From IGN2 sp964639955 (GTDB taxonomy: Bacteria > Bacteroidota > Ignavibacteria > Ignavibacteriales > Ignavibacteriaceae): a stretch of 64,000 bases of DNA. The stretch spans positions 62,001 to 126,000 of the forward strand of contig CAZXGJ010000001.1 in NCBI GenBank assembly GCA_964639955.1, given 5' to 3'. Below the pieces are notes generated by a model. The model did not search any database. It was not told where the DNA came from and saw nothing but the letters and a program-made list of their open reading frames with translations. Both the position numbers and the translations under genes were made by a program. Below, in pieces: positions 35,617 to 45,285 of the stretch (position 1 is the stretch's first letter; every line of letters starts with the position of its first letter).

Positions 35617-36751
35617 TAAAAAGATTTTTGGTGTTACTGCTCTCTTCAACGATCCGAATACACTAATTGCTGCAGCCCGAAAAGTTGCTTCTTCAGGTTT
35701 TACGAAGTGGGATGTTAATTCGCCTTATCCAATTCACGGAATAGATAAGGCAATGAAATTGAAGCCATCTAAACTTGGCATCGTTACATTAATTTTTGGG
35801 TTATCCGGTGCTTTGCTTGCACTGATACTTATGTGGTGGACAATGTCTGTTGACTATCCAATGATTATTGGCGGTAAGCCTTATTTCTCTCTGCCGGCAT
35901 TTATTCCTGTAACTTTTGAAGTTACTGTTATCATGGCTACTCTTTCAACAGTAGTTGCAATGTTTGCTTTCTTCTTTGGTCTGCCGAGAAATTCACACGC
36001 TTTGCACGATACTGAGTATATGAAGAAAGTATCCCGTGATCATTATGGAATAGTAATAGAATCAATTGATCCTAAGTTTGATGAGAAAAAGACAGTTGAT
36101 TTCCTGAAAGAACTAAAACCTCTTTCAACTGAAATAATTTATCACCCGGAAAAAGAAACGTATCCGATTTTTGAACCAAGATTTATTGGATTACTACTTG
36201 GTGTTGCTGTGGTTGTTTCGATTGGTACATATTTGATGCTGAATAAGCTTGTCTATATTGTTCCATTTAACTGGATGGAAAAACAAGCCAAAGTAATTCC
36301 TCAGACCGGAAGTGAATTTTTTGCTGATGGCAGAGGAATGAGACTTCCTGTTGAAGGCACTGTTGCTAAAGGATTTATTCCATATCCTTTTGAAGGTGAA
36401 ACAAATCCAAAGGAAGTATTATCGAATCCATACTTCCCGACAAAAGAAAACTTAGAATTAGGTAAAAGAAAATATTTAACTTATTGCAGTCCTTGCCACG
36501 GAAATTATGGCGATGGTGATAGCAGATTGCAGGGGCAGTTTCCAAATCCGCCAACACTTCATTCAGACCGTGCAAGAAATTTTGAGGATGGGATGATTTA
36601 TCATATAATCACAGTCGGACAAAATGTAATGCCTTCTTATGCATCGCAGGTTACAAGAGATGAACGATGGGCAATTGTCAATTATATACGAGCTTTGCAG
36701 AGAGCCAAGAATGCAACTGATTCCGATCTTAAATTTGTTAAAGCGGAGTAA
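35609..36751 (+). CDS. actDE: fused ACIII subunits ActD-ActE (DUF3341 plus monohaem cytochrome c)
   Basis: A 380-residue protein joining two ACIII subunits that are often separate genes. Residues 1-175 are ActD: a small cytoplasmic domain (FGVTALFNDPNTLIAAARKV) and a two-helix membrane hairpin. A further membrane helix (about 190-215) leads to an exported cytochrome c domain with one haem site, C293-S-P-C296-H297, and the sixth-ligand-type stretch GQNVMPSYASQV. The start at 35609 has GAGGAGAG upstream and overlaps actC by eight bases. Confidence 0.88.
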   Translation: MTDKKIFGVTALFNDPNTLIAAARKVASSGFTKWDVNSPYPIHGIDKAMKLKPSKLGIVTLIFGLSGALLALILMWWTMSVDYPMIIGGKPYFSLPAFIPVTFEVTVIMATLSTVVAMFAFFFGLPRNSHALHDTEYMKKVSRDHYGIVIESIDPKFDEKKTVDFLKELKPLSTEIIYHPEKETYPIFEPRFIGLLLGVAVVVSIGTYLMLNKLVYIVPFNWMEKQAKVIPQTGSEFFADGRGMRLPVEGTVAKGFIPYPFEGETNPKEVLSNPYFPTKENLELGKRKYLTYCSPCHGNYGDGDSRLQGQFPNPPTLHSDRARNFEDGMIYHIITVGQNVMPSYASQVTRDERWAIVNYIRALQRAKNATDSDLKFVKAE

Positions 36752-36758
36752 ATCTTAA

Positions 36759-37949
36759 ATGCATACTAACGAATTTACATATCAGAGAAAAGATTTACCT
36801 TCCGGCATTTCAAAAATTGGAATGACACTTTTGATTGTTGGAATAATCCTTGGAGTAGCTGCATTTTTTATAGATCACACAAGAGCAGTCTATAATTATC
36901 TGATTGCATTTACTTTTATGATTAGCATCGGTGTCGGTGCTTTATTCCTGATTGCACTTGAATATATTGTTGGTGCAGATTGGAGCGTTCCGATTAGAAG
37001 AGTAGTTGAATTTTTCGCTGCGATAATTCCATTGCTTGCATTGCTTGTAATTCCTCTGTTGCTCAATGTTGGTGAATTATTTCATTGGTCTCACTCTGAA
37101 GCCGTTGCTGAAGATGAAATATTGAAGTCAAAAGCTCCATATCTAAATGTTACATTTTTCATAATTAGAGTTTTTGTTTTGATTGGACTCTGGTCATTGT
37201 TCTATTTTTTCTTTATCAGAAACTCTAAAAAGCAGGACACAACAAAAGATCAGAAATTAACAACAATCAATATCAGATTATCAGCTATCTTCATTCCGAT
37301 ATTTGCATTCACAATCACCATATCCGCAATTGACTGGCTTATGAGCATTGAACCTCACTGGTTTTCAACTATTATCGGTGTTTACTTTTTTGCCGGTACT
37401 GTTATCGCTGCACTCGCTGCTGTAACATTAGCTACTGTTTTGTTAAAAGAAAACGGTTATCTTCATCCTGCAATGACAAATGATCACCTGTATAGTCTTG
37501 GTGCATTGTTATTCGCATTTGTAAACTTCTGGGGCTATATCGCTTTCTCACAATATATGCTGATCTGGTATGCAGATTTACCTGAAGAAACTTTTTGGTT
37601 TTTGCAGAAGTGGGAAGGAAGCTGGGCAATCTTTTCAATCGGATTAATCATAATTAAATTTCTTGTACCATACATTACTCTTGTCTCTCAGCCTTCAAAG
37701 ATGGACCCGAAGAAGTTAAAGTTTATTTCTGTCTGGCTTTTGTTTGCTCATCTTTATGATCTCTTCTGGTTTGTTATGCCTGAAATGGAAGATCTGTCAG
37801 GTGGTTATTCATTTAGCTGGATTGATCTTGTGTTTCCGATTGCTGTTGTCGGTCTGATAATATTAGTTTTTAATATGAAAGCAAAGAAAGAAAATCTTAT
37901 TCCAATTGGTGATCCTAAATTACAACGCGGTTTGGATTTTCATTTATAA
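36759..37949 (+). CDS. actF: ACIII membrane subunit ActF
   Basis: A 396-residue integral membrane protein with about ten helices, the second NrfD/PsrC-like subunit of ACIII. Landmarks include EYIVGADWSVPIRRVVEFFA, the tryptophan/histidine-rich MSIEPHWFSTIIGVYFFAG and MTNDHLYSLGALLFAF. Position directly after actDE and before the cytochrome/oxidase genes supports the call. It does not bind quinol in known structures but pairs with ActC. Confidence 0.92.
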   Translation: MHTNEFTYQRKDLPSGISKIGMTLLIVGIILGVAAFFIDHTRAVYNYLIAFTFMISIGVGALFLIALEYIVGADWSVPIRRVVEFFAAIIPLLALLVIPLLLNVGELFHWSHSEAVAEDEILKSKAPYLNVTFFIIRVFVLIGLWSLFYFFFIRNSKKQDTTKDQKLTTINIRLSAIFIPIFAFTITISAIDWLMSIEPHWFSTIIGVYFFAGTVIAALAAVTLATVLLKENGYLHPAMTNDHLYSLGALLFAFVNFWGYIAFSQYMLIWYADLPEETFWFLQKWEGSWAIFSIGLIIIKFLVPYITLVSQPSKMDPKKLKFISVWLLFAHLYDLFWFVMPEMEDLSGGYSFSWIDLVFPIAVVGLIILVFNMKAKKENLIPIGDPKLQRGLDFHL

Positions 37950-37955
37950 AAATCT

Positions 37956-38885
37956 ATGGAAGAACTAAAAAAGAAAATATCTGAATTTATTAATGAGGTA
38001 AAACAGAATCCCGGAACAATGTTCGGAATTCTCTATCCGTATATATTAATAATCATAGTGATTATTGGTTTATATTATGTTGCGAACATTGGTAACATTG
38101 CTATTAATAAAACTTCAGCATTTATACCTGATACTACTGTTGTTGCTGATCTTCCTGTAGTTCAGGCGAGAACAGTTCCACCTGTAGATATTTTCAAAAT
38201 GAAAGAACCGACAAATGAGTTAATTCAAAAAGGGAAAGAACTTTATACAACTAACTGTGCATCCTGTCATAATGAAACAGGTGCCGGTGGTGGTCCTGCT
38301 TCAGTTGGAATGAATCCGGCGCCAAGAAATTTTACGAGTGCTGACGGCTGGAAAAACGGAAGAACCCTCAGTGCAATTTACACAACACTTGAAGAGGGAA
38401 TTGAAGGCGGTTCGATGATATCTTACAATTTTCTGACACCTCAGGATCGAATTTCTTTAGCTCATTATATCAGACAGACATTTATGCAAGATCCTCCACA
38501 GGATTCTGATGATGATTTATCTGCTTTAAATTCTCTTTATAATTTATCTTCCGGAATGGAAATTCCTGCACAAGTACCCGTTTCAGTAGCAATGGAAATT
38601 CTTTCAACAGAAAATGCAGCTAAGCAGGATAAACTTAATGCAGCAATTAATACTATTGCTACTGACAGAACTAAATATCCTGCAAAGTTGTTAATAGATA
38701 TAGTTGACAATGAGAAGCTTGCCATTTCAGCTTTAATTAACTCAAATAGCTGGAAAGCAAATGATCAGGCTTTTGTAGAATTTTTAAGATATAATGTAAA
38801 CCAAAATGGTTTTAATTCGAATGTGTTTTTACTATCTGACACTGACAGGAATGCATTGGTGAATTACTTAAAGCAGATTTTATAA
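37956..38885 (+). CDS. membrane-anchored monohaem cytochrome c
   Basis: A 309-residue protein with one N-terminal membrane helix (ILYPYILIIIVIIGLYYVA) and one cytochrome c domain (about 85-175) with C101-A-S-C104-H105 and a downstream methionine-containing stretch (EGGSMISYNFL). Residues 180-309 are an unassigned helical extension. Because an ActE-type domain is already fused to ActD, this is a second monohaem cytochrome, probably linking ACIII to the oxidase. It overlaps the SCO gene by one base. Confidence 0.85.
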   Translation: MEELKKKISEFINEVKQNPGTMFGILYPYILIIIVIIGLYYVANIGNIAINKTSAFIPDTTVVADLPVVQARTVPPVDIFKMKEPTNELIQKGKELYTTNCASCHNETGAGGGPASVGMNPAPRNFTSADGWKNGRTLSAIYTTLEEGIEGGSMISYNFLTPQDRISLAHYIRQTFMQDPPQDSDDDLSALNSLYNLSSGMEIPAQVPVSVAMEILSTENAAKQDKLNAAINTIATDRTKYPAKLLIDIVDNEKLAISALINSNSWKANDQAFVEFLRYNVNQNGFNSNVFLLSDTDRNALVNYLKQIL

Positions 38886-39676
38886 TGATGAAAACATTAA
38901 TAAATATAATTTTAAGTTTAGCAGTTGCTTCTATTTCAATTGCAAATAATCAGATGGAAATAGGAGTTGATGAGCAATTAGGAAAAAACATTCCGCTGGA
39001 TATTACATTCAATGATGAAAATGGAAATCCGGTAAAGCTCAGAGAATTGATAACCGGTCCAACTGTTCTTGCGCTTGTTTATTATTCGTGTCCGGGTATT
39101 TGTAACCCGCTGATGTTTGAACTAAGCAACGTAATAAATAAATCAGACCTTGAACCCGGTTATGATTATAACGTGGTTGCAATCAGTATTGACGAATTTG
39201 AAAATCCTGAAAAAGCATCTGCCAAAAAGAAAGAAATGCTTTCAGGAATAGATAAAGAGATTTCACCAGAAAGCTGGCGATTCCTTACAGGTTCGATTGA
39301 AAATATTAAAACTGTTACGAATGCTGCAGGATTTTATTATAAGAGGGAAGGAAATGAACTCCGGCACGCAGGAACATTAATTTTTCTTGATAAGAATGGA
39401 AAGATTTGTCGTTATCTCTTCCCCAGCTATTCTGAGAATCATGGCTATGGTATTCTTCCTTTTGATTTTAAGATGGCAGTACTCGAAACATCTGAAGGAA
39501 AAGTTACCCCAACTGTTGCCAGGTTTTTAAGATTTTGTTTTAGCTATGATACTGAAGGGCAAAAATATGCTTTGAACTTTACAAGAATTTTTGGGGCAGC
39601 AATTTTATTGTTTGCAGGAATTTTTTTCCTGATAATTAAATTAAAGCCTAAGAAAGAAGTAATTAAAACAAGGTGA
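38885..39676 (+). CDS. SCO1/SenC copper chaperone
   Basis: A 263-residue thioredoxin-fold protein with a signal peptide, the copper-binding CxxxC motif in YYSCPGICNPLMF and the partner histidine in ELRHAGTLIFLD. A C-terminal membrane helix (about 235-252) anchors it, an uncommon end for SCO. SCO proteins deliver copper to, or reduce, the CuA site of cytochrome oxidase subunit II, whose gene (coxB) lies downstream in the same operon. Confidence 0.9.
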   Translation: MMKTLINIILSLAVASISIANNQMEIGVDEQLGKNIPLDITFNDENGNPVKLRELITGPTVLALVYYSCPGICNPLMFELSNVINKSDLEPGYDYNVVAISIDEFENPEKASAKKKEMLSGIDKEISPESWRFLTGSIENIKTVTNAAGFYYKREGNELRHAGTLIFLDKNGKICRYLFPSYSENHGYGILPFDFKMAVLETSEGKVTPTVARFLRFCFSYDTEGQKYALNFTRIFGAAILLFAGIFFLIIKLKPKKEVIKTR

Positions 39677-39682
39677 TGAACT

Positions 39683-41344
39683 ATGGCTGTTGAAGCAGCA
39701 ACTATTAAAACAAACGGACACGAACCAAGTTATCTCGAATTTAAAGGGAAACATTCCGACATATTAGGCTGGATTCTTTCAACCGATCATAAGAGAATTG
39801 GAATACTCTATCTTATTTCTCTTTCATTATTCTTCCTTGTCGGTGTTACATTCGGCTTTTTAATGAGGCTGGAATTAATATCTCCGGGAAGAACCATAAT
39901 GGATGCGCAGACTTATAACTCCTTCTTTACGCTTCACGGGGTTATAATGATATTTCTTTTTGTTGTTCCGGGCATTCCTGCAGTGTTTGGAAATTTTGTG
40001 TTACCAATTTTAATTGGCGCTAAAGACGTTGCCTTCCCCAGAATTAATCTGATGTCATGGTATATGTACGTTATTGGAGGTTTGCTTGCTGTTACTGCCA
40101 TACTTCTTCCTGGTGGTCCGGCAGATACCGGATGGACATTTTATGTTCCTTACTCTGTTAGAACAAACACAAACGTAGTAGTTGCTCTGTTGGCAGCATT
40201 TATTCTTGGGTTCTCATCAATCTTGACAGGATTAAATTTTGTAACAACTGTTCATCGCTTGAGAGCACCTGGTATGACTTGGTTCAAAATGCCACTTTCA
40301 ATCTGGTCATTGTATTCAACAGCCTGGGTTCAGGTGTTGGCAACACCAATCATCGGAATTACTTTATTACTTGTTGCTGTAGAGAGGTGGTTTGGCGTTG
40401 GTATTTTTGATCCGGCACTTGGCGGTGATCCTGTTCTTTATCAGCATTTGTTCTGGATTTATTCTCATCCTGCAGTTTATATCATGATTCTTCCTGCAAT
40501 GGGTGTAGTTTCTGAAATCATTCCTGTATTTGCAAGACGTACTATTTTTGGCTACAAGTTTATTGCTTTCTCAAGTATTGCGATTGCTCTTTTTGGTTCG
40601 CTTGTTTGGGCTCATCATATGTTTACGGTCGGAATGAGTGATACCGGGCAATTTATATTTTCACTTTTGACTATGCTCGTTGCAATTCCAAGTGCAATCA
40701 AAGTTTTTAACTGGGTTGCAACATTATATAAAGGCTCAATTGATCTCGAAACACCATTACTCTTTGTCCTTGCATTTATTTTTCTATTCACTATTGGTGG
40801 ACTTACGGGAGTAATGCAAGGCATTCTTTCAATTGATATTCAGATTCATGACACTTCATTTATTGTTGCACATTTTCATTATGTTATGTTTGGCGGAACA
40901 GGATTTGGTTTCTTTGCAGCATTACATTACTGGTTCCCGAAAATGTTTGGCAGAATGTATAACAAAAAACTTTCTAAAATCTATTTCTGGCTTTTATTTG
41001 TTGGATTTAACTTTTTATACTTTCCGATGTTTATAATGGGCTGGCTGGGAATGCCGAGAAGATATTATGATTATTTACCAGAGTTTCATACTTATCACTT
41101 CATCTCTACAATCGGTTCGTGGATTCTGGTTACCGGCGTTTTACTGATGGTTTATAATTTGTATCACTCTGTCAAAAAAGGCACGAAGGTTACTGAAAAG
41201 AATATCTGGGGAGGAGAAACATTAGAATGGCAGATTGACACTCCACCAATTCACGAAAATTTTTATGATATACCGGTAGTTGAAGAACATCCATATCAAT
41301 ATAAAATGAATGAAGAGAAATTAGAAAAAGAGGAGGTCAGGTGA
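39683..41344 (+). CDS. coxA: cytochrome c oxidase subunit I (caa3, A2-type)
   Basis: A 553-residue haem-copper oxidase core with twelve or more helices. H262 (CuB ligand) and Y266 (the cross-linked tyrosine) lie in Y260-SHPAVY, the A2-family signature that lacks the A1 glutamate. Other ligands are in WAHHMFTVG (CuB) and HDTSFIVAHFHYVMFGG (haems). It reduces O2 to water and pumps protons. The stop overlaps the GTG start of coxC. Confidence 0.96.
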   Translation: MAVEAATIKTNGHEPSYLEFKGKHSDILGWILSTDHKRIGILYLISLSLFFLVGVTFGFLMRLELISPGRTIMDAQTYNSFFTLHGVIMIFLFVVPGIPAVFGNFVLPILIGAKDVAFPRINLMSWYMYVIGGLLAVTAILLPGGPADTGWTFYVPYSVRTNTNVVVALLAAFILGFSSILTGLNFVTTVHRLRAPGMTWFKMPLSIWSLYSTAWVQVLATPIIGITLLLVAVERWFGVGIFDPALGGDPVLYQHLFWIYSHPAVYIMILPAMGVVSEIIPVFARRTIFGYKFIAFSSIAIALFGSLVWAHHMFTVGMSDTGQFIFSLLTMLVAIPSAIKVFNWVATLYKGSIDLETPLLFVLAFIFLFTIGGLTGVMQGILSIDIQIHDTSFIVAHFHYVMFGGTGFGFFAALHYWFPKMFGRMYNKKLSKIYFWLLFVGFNFLYFPMFIMGWLGMPRRYYDYLPEFHTYHFISTIGSWILVTGVLLMVYNLYHSVKKGTKVTEKNIWGGETLEWQIDTPPIHENFYDIPVVEEHPYQYKMNEEKLEKEEVR

Positions 41345-41964
41345 GTTCAACGACACACACTGCTGAAGTTCATGTTCACAGAGACGATGTTGGCTCCCGG
41401 ATGGGAATGTGGCTTTTTCTTTTTACAGAACTTCTTCTTTTCGGAGGAATGTTCCTTCTTTATTCAGTGTACCGCTTTCAGCATGCTGATGAGTTTCATA
41501 TTGCAGCAAAAGAACTTAACACAATTCTCGGTGCATTCAACACTGCTGTACTGCTGACAAGCAGTATGACTATGGCGCTTTCTATCGTTGCCATTCAAAG
41601 AGGGCAGAAACTTCTGTCTATGTTTCTTCAGATCATTACAATTGTTCTTGCGCTCTTCTTCCTTGTGAATAAATATTTTGAATGGACAGCAAAGTTTCAT
41701 CATGGAATTTATCCCGGCAGCGAAGAACTTCTAGCCAGAAGTTCAGGTGAAATTTTATTTTTTGGTTTGTATTATGTAATGACCGGACTTCACGGTGTTC
41801 ACGTTATCGTTGGTATGTTTTTAATCGCTGTGATGACTAGAATGACCAGAAAAGATATTATTACTAAGGATAGTTATGTAAGACTTGAGAATGCCGGTTT
41901 GTACTGGCATCTTGTTGATATCATCTGGATATTCCTTTTCCCATTATTCTATCTGATTACATAA
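41341..41964 (+). CDS. coxC: cytochrome c oxidase subunit III
   Basis: A 207-residue membrane protein with the subunit III pattern: MGMWLFLFTELLLFGGMFLL, GLYYVMTGLHGVHVIVGM and the C-terminal GLYWHLVDIIWIFLFPLFYL. It stabilises the proton-pumping core. The start is GTG, inside the end of coxA. Confidence 0.95.
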   Translation: MSSTTHTAEVHVHRDDVGSRMGMWLFLFTELLLFGGMFLLYSVYRFQHADEFHIAAKELNTILGAFNTAVLLTSSMTMALSIVAIQRGQKLLSMFLQIITIVLALFFLVNKYFEWTAKFHHGIYPGSEELLARSSGEILFFGLYYVMTGLHGVHVIVGMFLIAVMTRMTRKDIITKDSYVRLENAGLYWHLVDIIWIFLFPLFYLIT

Positions 41965-41973
41965 GGAAAGTAA

Positions 41974-42276
41974 ATGGAAAAACACGAATCTCATAACGAA
42001 CAATCTCATGGCTATTCTATCTACATACTGGTGTGGCTTGCTTTGTTGGCATTAACAGCAGTTACCGTTGCTGTTGCAGGAATGAATATTGGCAGATTTA
42101 CAGTTCTTACTGCTATGGTAATTGCAGCATTCAAAGCGTACCTAGTGCTTTCAATATTTATGCACCTCAGAAGCGAAACAAAAACTTTTGTTGTTTTCGT
42201 GATTGTTGCATTGCTGTTTCTTGGTATCTCTTTCGTATTATTATTCTCTGATTATTCTTTCCAGCAAGGATTGTAA
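41974..42276 (+). CDS. cytochrome c oxidase subunit IV-type (COX4/CtaF-like)
   Basis: A 100-residue protein with three membrane helices and the COX4-pro features YSIYILVWLALLALTAVTVAV and a conserved HLRSETK after the second helix. It is a small accessory subunit of prokaryotic caa3 oxidases. GGAAAG precedes the start, and coxB begins two bases after its stop. Confidence 0.88.
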   Translation: MEKHESHNEQSHGYSIYILVWLALLALTAVTVAVAGMNIGRFTVLTAMVIAAFKAYLVLSIFMHLRSETKTFVVFVIVALLFLGISFVLLFSDYSFQQGL

Positions 42277-42278
42277 GA

Positions 42279-42920
42279 ATGTTTGATGATGTATCAAATT
42301 TTGTAAACTCTGTTGACGGAACATTTCTCTTTACACTGATTGTTTCAGTATTCTTCCTTGTACTAATTACAGTACTGATGATATTTTTTGTAATCAAGTA
42401 CAGCAGAAAAAGAAATCCAAAAGCAAAGAACATTCATGGTAACATGTTTCTGGAGATTGCCTGGACAGGTATTCCAACCATTCTGGTTCTTATTATGTTC
42501 TGGTATGGCTGGCAGGGTTATCTGGAAATGGCTAATGTTCCGGAAGATGCAATGCCGGTTAAAGTAACTGCCCAGATGTGGAAGTGGAGTTTTCAATATG
42601 AGGATGGTAAGACCACAGATTCACTTTATGTCCCTGTAAATAAACCAATAAAATTAATTCTTCATTCGAATGATGTTAATCATTCATTCTTTATTCCGGC
42701 TTTCAGATTAAAGAAAGATGTTTTTCCGAACAGAGAAAGAATTGCCTGGTTTATTGCAAAAGAAACAGGAGAATATGATATCGCTTGTTCAGAATATTGC
42801 GGACTTAATCATTCCTACATGTATTCGAAGATTTTTGTCCTTCCACAAGAGGAGTTCAAAAACTGGATGTATGGAATGAGTGATGAAGACCTGAAGATGC
42901 TTGAAGAAATGACAAAGTAA
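42279..42920 (+). CDS. coxB: cytochrome c oxidase subunit II (CuA)
   Basis: A 213-residue protein with two N-terminal helices and a cupredoxin domain. The binuclear CuA ligands are visible: an upstream His in NDVNHSFFIPAF and the cluster CSEYCGLNHSYM. It ends soon after this domain (MSDEDLKMLEEMTK), so the C-terminal cytochrome c domain that defines many caa3 subunit II proteins is absent; the haem c function may be supplied by one of the separate cytochromes of the operon. Confidence 0.94.
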   Translation: MFDDVSNFVNSVDGTFLFTLIVSVFFLVLITVLMIFFVIKYSRKRNPKAKNIHGNMFLEIAWTGIPTILVLIMFWYGWQGYLEMANVPEDAMPVKVTAQMWKWSFQYEDGKTTDSLYVPVNKPIKLILHSNDVNHSFFIPAFRLKKDVFPNRERIAWFIAKETGEYDIACSEYCGLNHSYMYSKIFVLPQEEFKNWMYGMSDEDLKMLEEMTK

Positions 42921-42940
42921 CTAAATACCATTAATAGAAT

Positions 42941-43804
42941 TTGAAAGAAAAAGTTAAAATATTTTTTGAACTAACGAAGGTGAAGATCACTTCTTTCGTT
43001 ACAGTAACGACAGCATTTGGATACATTGCAGCAACCGGTAAAATTGATCTGATGATTGTTCCGGTTTTACTAGGAGTTCTCTTTCTTGCGTTTGGTTCAG
43101 CAGCATTAAATCATTTTCAGGAAAAAGATTTTGATGCAAAGATGAATCGTACTAAAGGCAGACCAATACCTTCCGGAAGAATTTCGTCAGAGAATGTTTT
43201 TATAATTTCATTGATTTTGATTTTGTCTGGTTCAATCATTATGCTTCTTTGGACTAATCTTTTAGCACTGGGATTGGGATTACTAAATCTTATCTGGTAT
43301 AATTTTATTTATACATTGCTCAAAAGAAAGACACCATTTGCAATCGTTCCCGGTTCCTTGGTTGGTGCAATACCACCGGTAATAGGCTGGGCTGCTGCTG
43401 GTGGTGTATTAGAAGATCCTCAGATTATCATCATTGCATTTTTCTTTTTCATCTGGCAGATACCGCATTTCTGGTTACTGCTATTAGTAATGGATAAAGA
43501 TTACCAACAGGCTGGATTTCCAACTCTTACACAAATTTTTAATCACGCTCAACTATCAAGGATAACTTTTATCTGGATTATATCAACTGCAGTCACAGGT
43601 TTGATGATCCCATTATTTGGTATCGTAGCTGATTTATGGATAAACCTTGGATTGTTTGTCAGCGCTGCCTTGCTTACGTGGAAAGCATTTGGATTGCTGG
43701 TTGAATCAACGGACTTTTCAGCATTCAGATTAAACTTCAGATACATAAACTATTTTGCTTTGTTTGTAGTCTTTCTTATTTCTATAGATAAACTAATTTT
43801 ATAA
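42941..43804 (+). CDS. ctaB: protohaem IX farnesyltransferase (haem O synthase)
   Basis: A 287-residue UbiA-family membrane enzyme that farnesylates haem B to haem O for the oxidase. The first polyprenyl-diphosphate motif is in NHFQEKDFDAKMNRTKGRPI and a second aspartate region is in LVMDKDYQQAGFPTL. The start codon is TTG. It lies directly downstream of coxB, the usual place for ctaB. No haem A synthase (ctaA) is present in the operon. Confidence 0.94.
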   Translation: MKEKVKIFFELTKVKITSFVTVTTAFGYIAATGKIDLMIVPVLLGVLFLAFGSAALNHFQEKDFDAKMNRTKGRPIPSGRISSENVFIISLILILSGSIIMLLWTNLLALGLGLLNLIWYNFIYTLLKRKTPFAIVPGSLVGAIPPVIGWAAAGGVLEDPQIIIIAFFFFIWQIPHFWLLLLVMDKDYQQAGFPTLTQIFNHAQLSRITFIWIISTAVTGLMIPLFGIVADLWINLGLFVSAALLTWKAFGLLVESTDFSAFRLNFRYINYFALFVVFLISIDKLIL

Positions 43805-43819
43805 ACAAATAAAATTCAA

Positions 43820-45166
43820 ATGGAATTTCTAAACAATTTCGTTTTACCTCAGTCAGCCGAACATATAGAGCTTTTGCATTATATGCTCTTAATTGTTTTA
43901 TTTCTTTTTATTCCATTCATCAGCACTATGTTTGGCGGAATATTCCTATCAATTGTTTTTAAGAGAAAAGCAGATAAGCTTAACAATAATTATTATCTGC
44001 GTCTTTCAAAAGATGTTGCCGAAATAACTACGGTAAATAAGAGCGCTGGTTTTATATTTGGGATTATTCCTCTTATCACTGCAATCTTAATCTACTCCCA
44101 GCTTCTGCATAATTCCGGGATTACAAATCTTAATTACCTTGGAATAGCACTAATCTTCATTGTAATCGCACTTGTATTTATTTACAGCTACAGATACTCA
44201 CTTTCGTTCAATAGAATTTTTGGATCAATCTCGGAAAAAAACATTTCAGATCCTTTTGTACTAGAAGATGTTAACAGATTAAGTGATGAAAGTAAAAGAA
44301 TAAGTCAGAAAGCGGGCGCTTTCGGTTTGCTATTTCTTTTTCTTGGAATGTGGTTTTTCATAACAGCACTAACTATTCCTTCAATTTACTCTTCCTGGAA
44401 TGTGGAAAGTTTTTTAGGCGGCTTATTCTCCTGGAAAGTCTTATCACGATTTATCTATTATCTCTTTTTTGCTTTAGCATTAGCAGGTGGAATGGTTCTC
44501 TTTATCTTTCTGGAAGATGAAAAGAAAAAACGCATTATAGATGAAGAGTATTCTTTTTTTGTAAAGCAAAAGGTCATAAGAGTTACTTTAGTGTCGTCGA
44601 TATTTATTCCTTTATTTGCTTTGATTAGTCTCTTTGGATTGCCACAATCCGCTCTTACCGGAACAGTCTTTACTTATGCTATCATTTCTTTAGCACTTTT
44701 ATTTCTGGGATATCATTTTATCTATTTATTAACCAAAGAAATGAAAGGAACAACAGCATCCCTTTTATTTTTCACTCTTGTTTTTTCTGTGGCTGCTTTT
44801 ATCATCAGTGATCAGAAAGCGATGGCAACTTCTACACAGGTGCATAGCTTAATGTTAAGTGCAGAGTTTGATAAATATCTTGCTGAGCTTAAAGGTGAAG
44901 GCAAAGTTGTTACAATTAATGCTTCTGAAATTTACCAGGTAAAATGTGCATCATGTCATAAATGGGAAGAAAAATTAGTTGGGCCTCCCCATCTGGAAGT
45001 CTTGCCAAAATATGTCGGTAAAGAACAGCAATTGATAGCATTCATACGAAACCCGGTCAAAGTTAATCCGGAATATCCACCAATGCCTAATCCCGGGCTA
45101 AAACCAAATGAAGCGGAAGCTGTTGCAAAATATTTAATTGAAACTTACGACTCTAAAAATAAATGA
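43820..45166 (+). CDS. polytopic membrane protein with C-terminal cytochrome c domain
   Basis: A 448-residue protein not assigned to a named family. About nine hydrophobic helices (to about 345) include HIELLHYMLLIVLFLFIPFI and NKSAGFIFGIIPLITAILIY, with histidines in the first helix that could bind haem. The last 85 residues are a haem c domain: C376-A-S-C379-H380, then EYPPMPNPGLKPNEAEAVAK with a likely methionine ligand. It closes the respiratory operon 16 bases after ctaB. It may carry electrons to CoxB, which lacks its own haem c domain, but this is inference. Confidence 0.7.
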   Translation: MEFLNNFVLPQSAEHIELLHYMLLIVLFLFIPFISTMFGGIFLSIVFKRKADKLNNNYYLRLSKDVAEITTVNKSAGFIFGIIPLITAILIYSQLLHNSGITNLNYLGIALIFIVIALVFIYSYRYSLSFNRIFGSISEKNISDPFVLEDVNRLSDESKRISQKAGAFGLLFLFLGMWFFITALTIPSIYSSWNVESFLGGLFSWKVLSRFIYYLFFALALAGGMVLFIFLEDEKKKRIIDEEYSFFVKQKVIRVTLVSSIFIPLFALISLFGLPQSALTGTVFTYAIISLALLFLGYHFIYLLTKEMKGTTASLLFFTLVFSVAAFIISDQKAMATSTQVHSLMLSAEFDKYLAELKGEGKVVTINASEIYQVKCASCHKWEEKLVGPPHLEVLPKYVGKEQQLIAFIRNPVKVNPEYPPMPNPGLKPNEAEAVAKYLIETYDSKNK

Positions 45167-45285
45167 AATTCATTTTGTTTATTACTTTCAGGATTATTCC
45201 GAGGGAAATAATATAAATTGAATTCCAGAAGAGATATCTTTAACTTGCAAAAAAAAATTTTAATCCAAAATTAATGGAGGATGAA

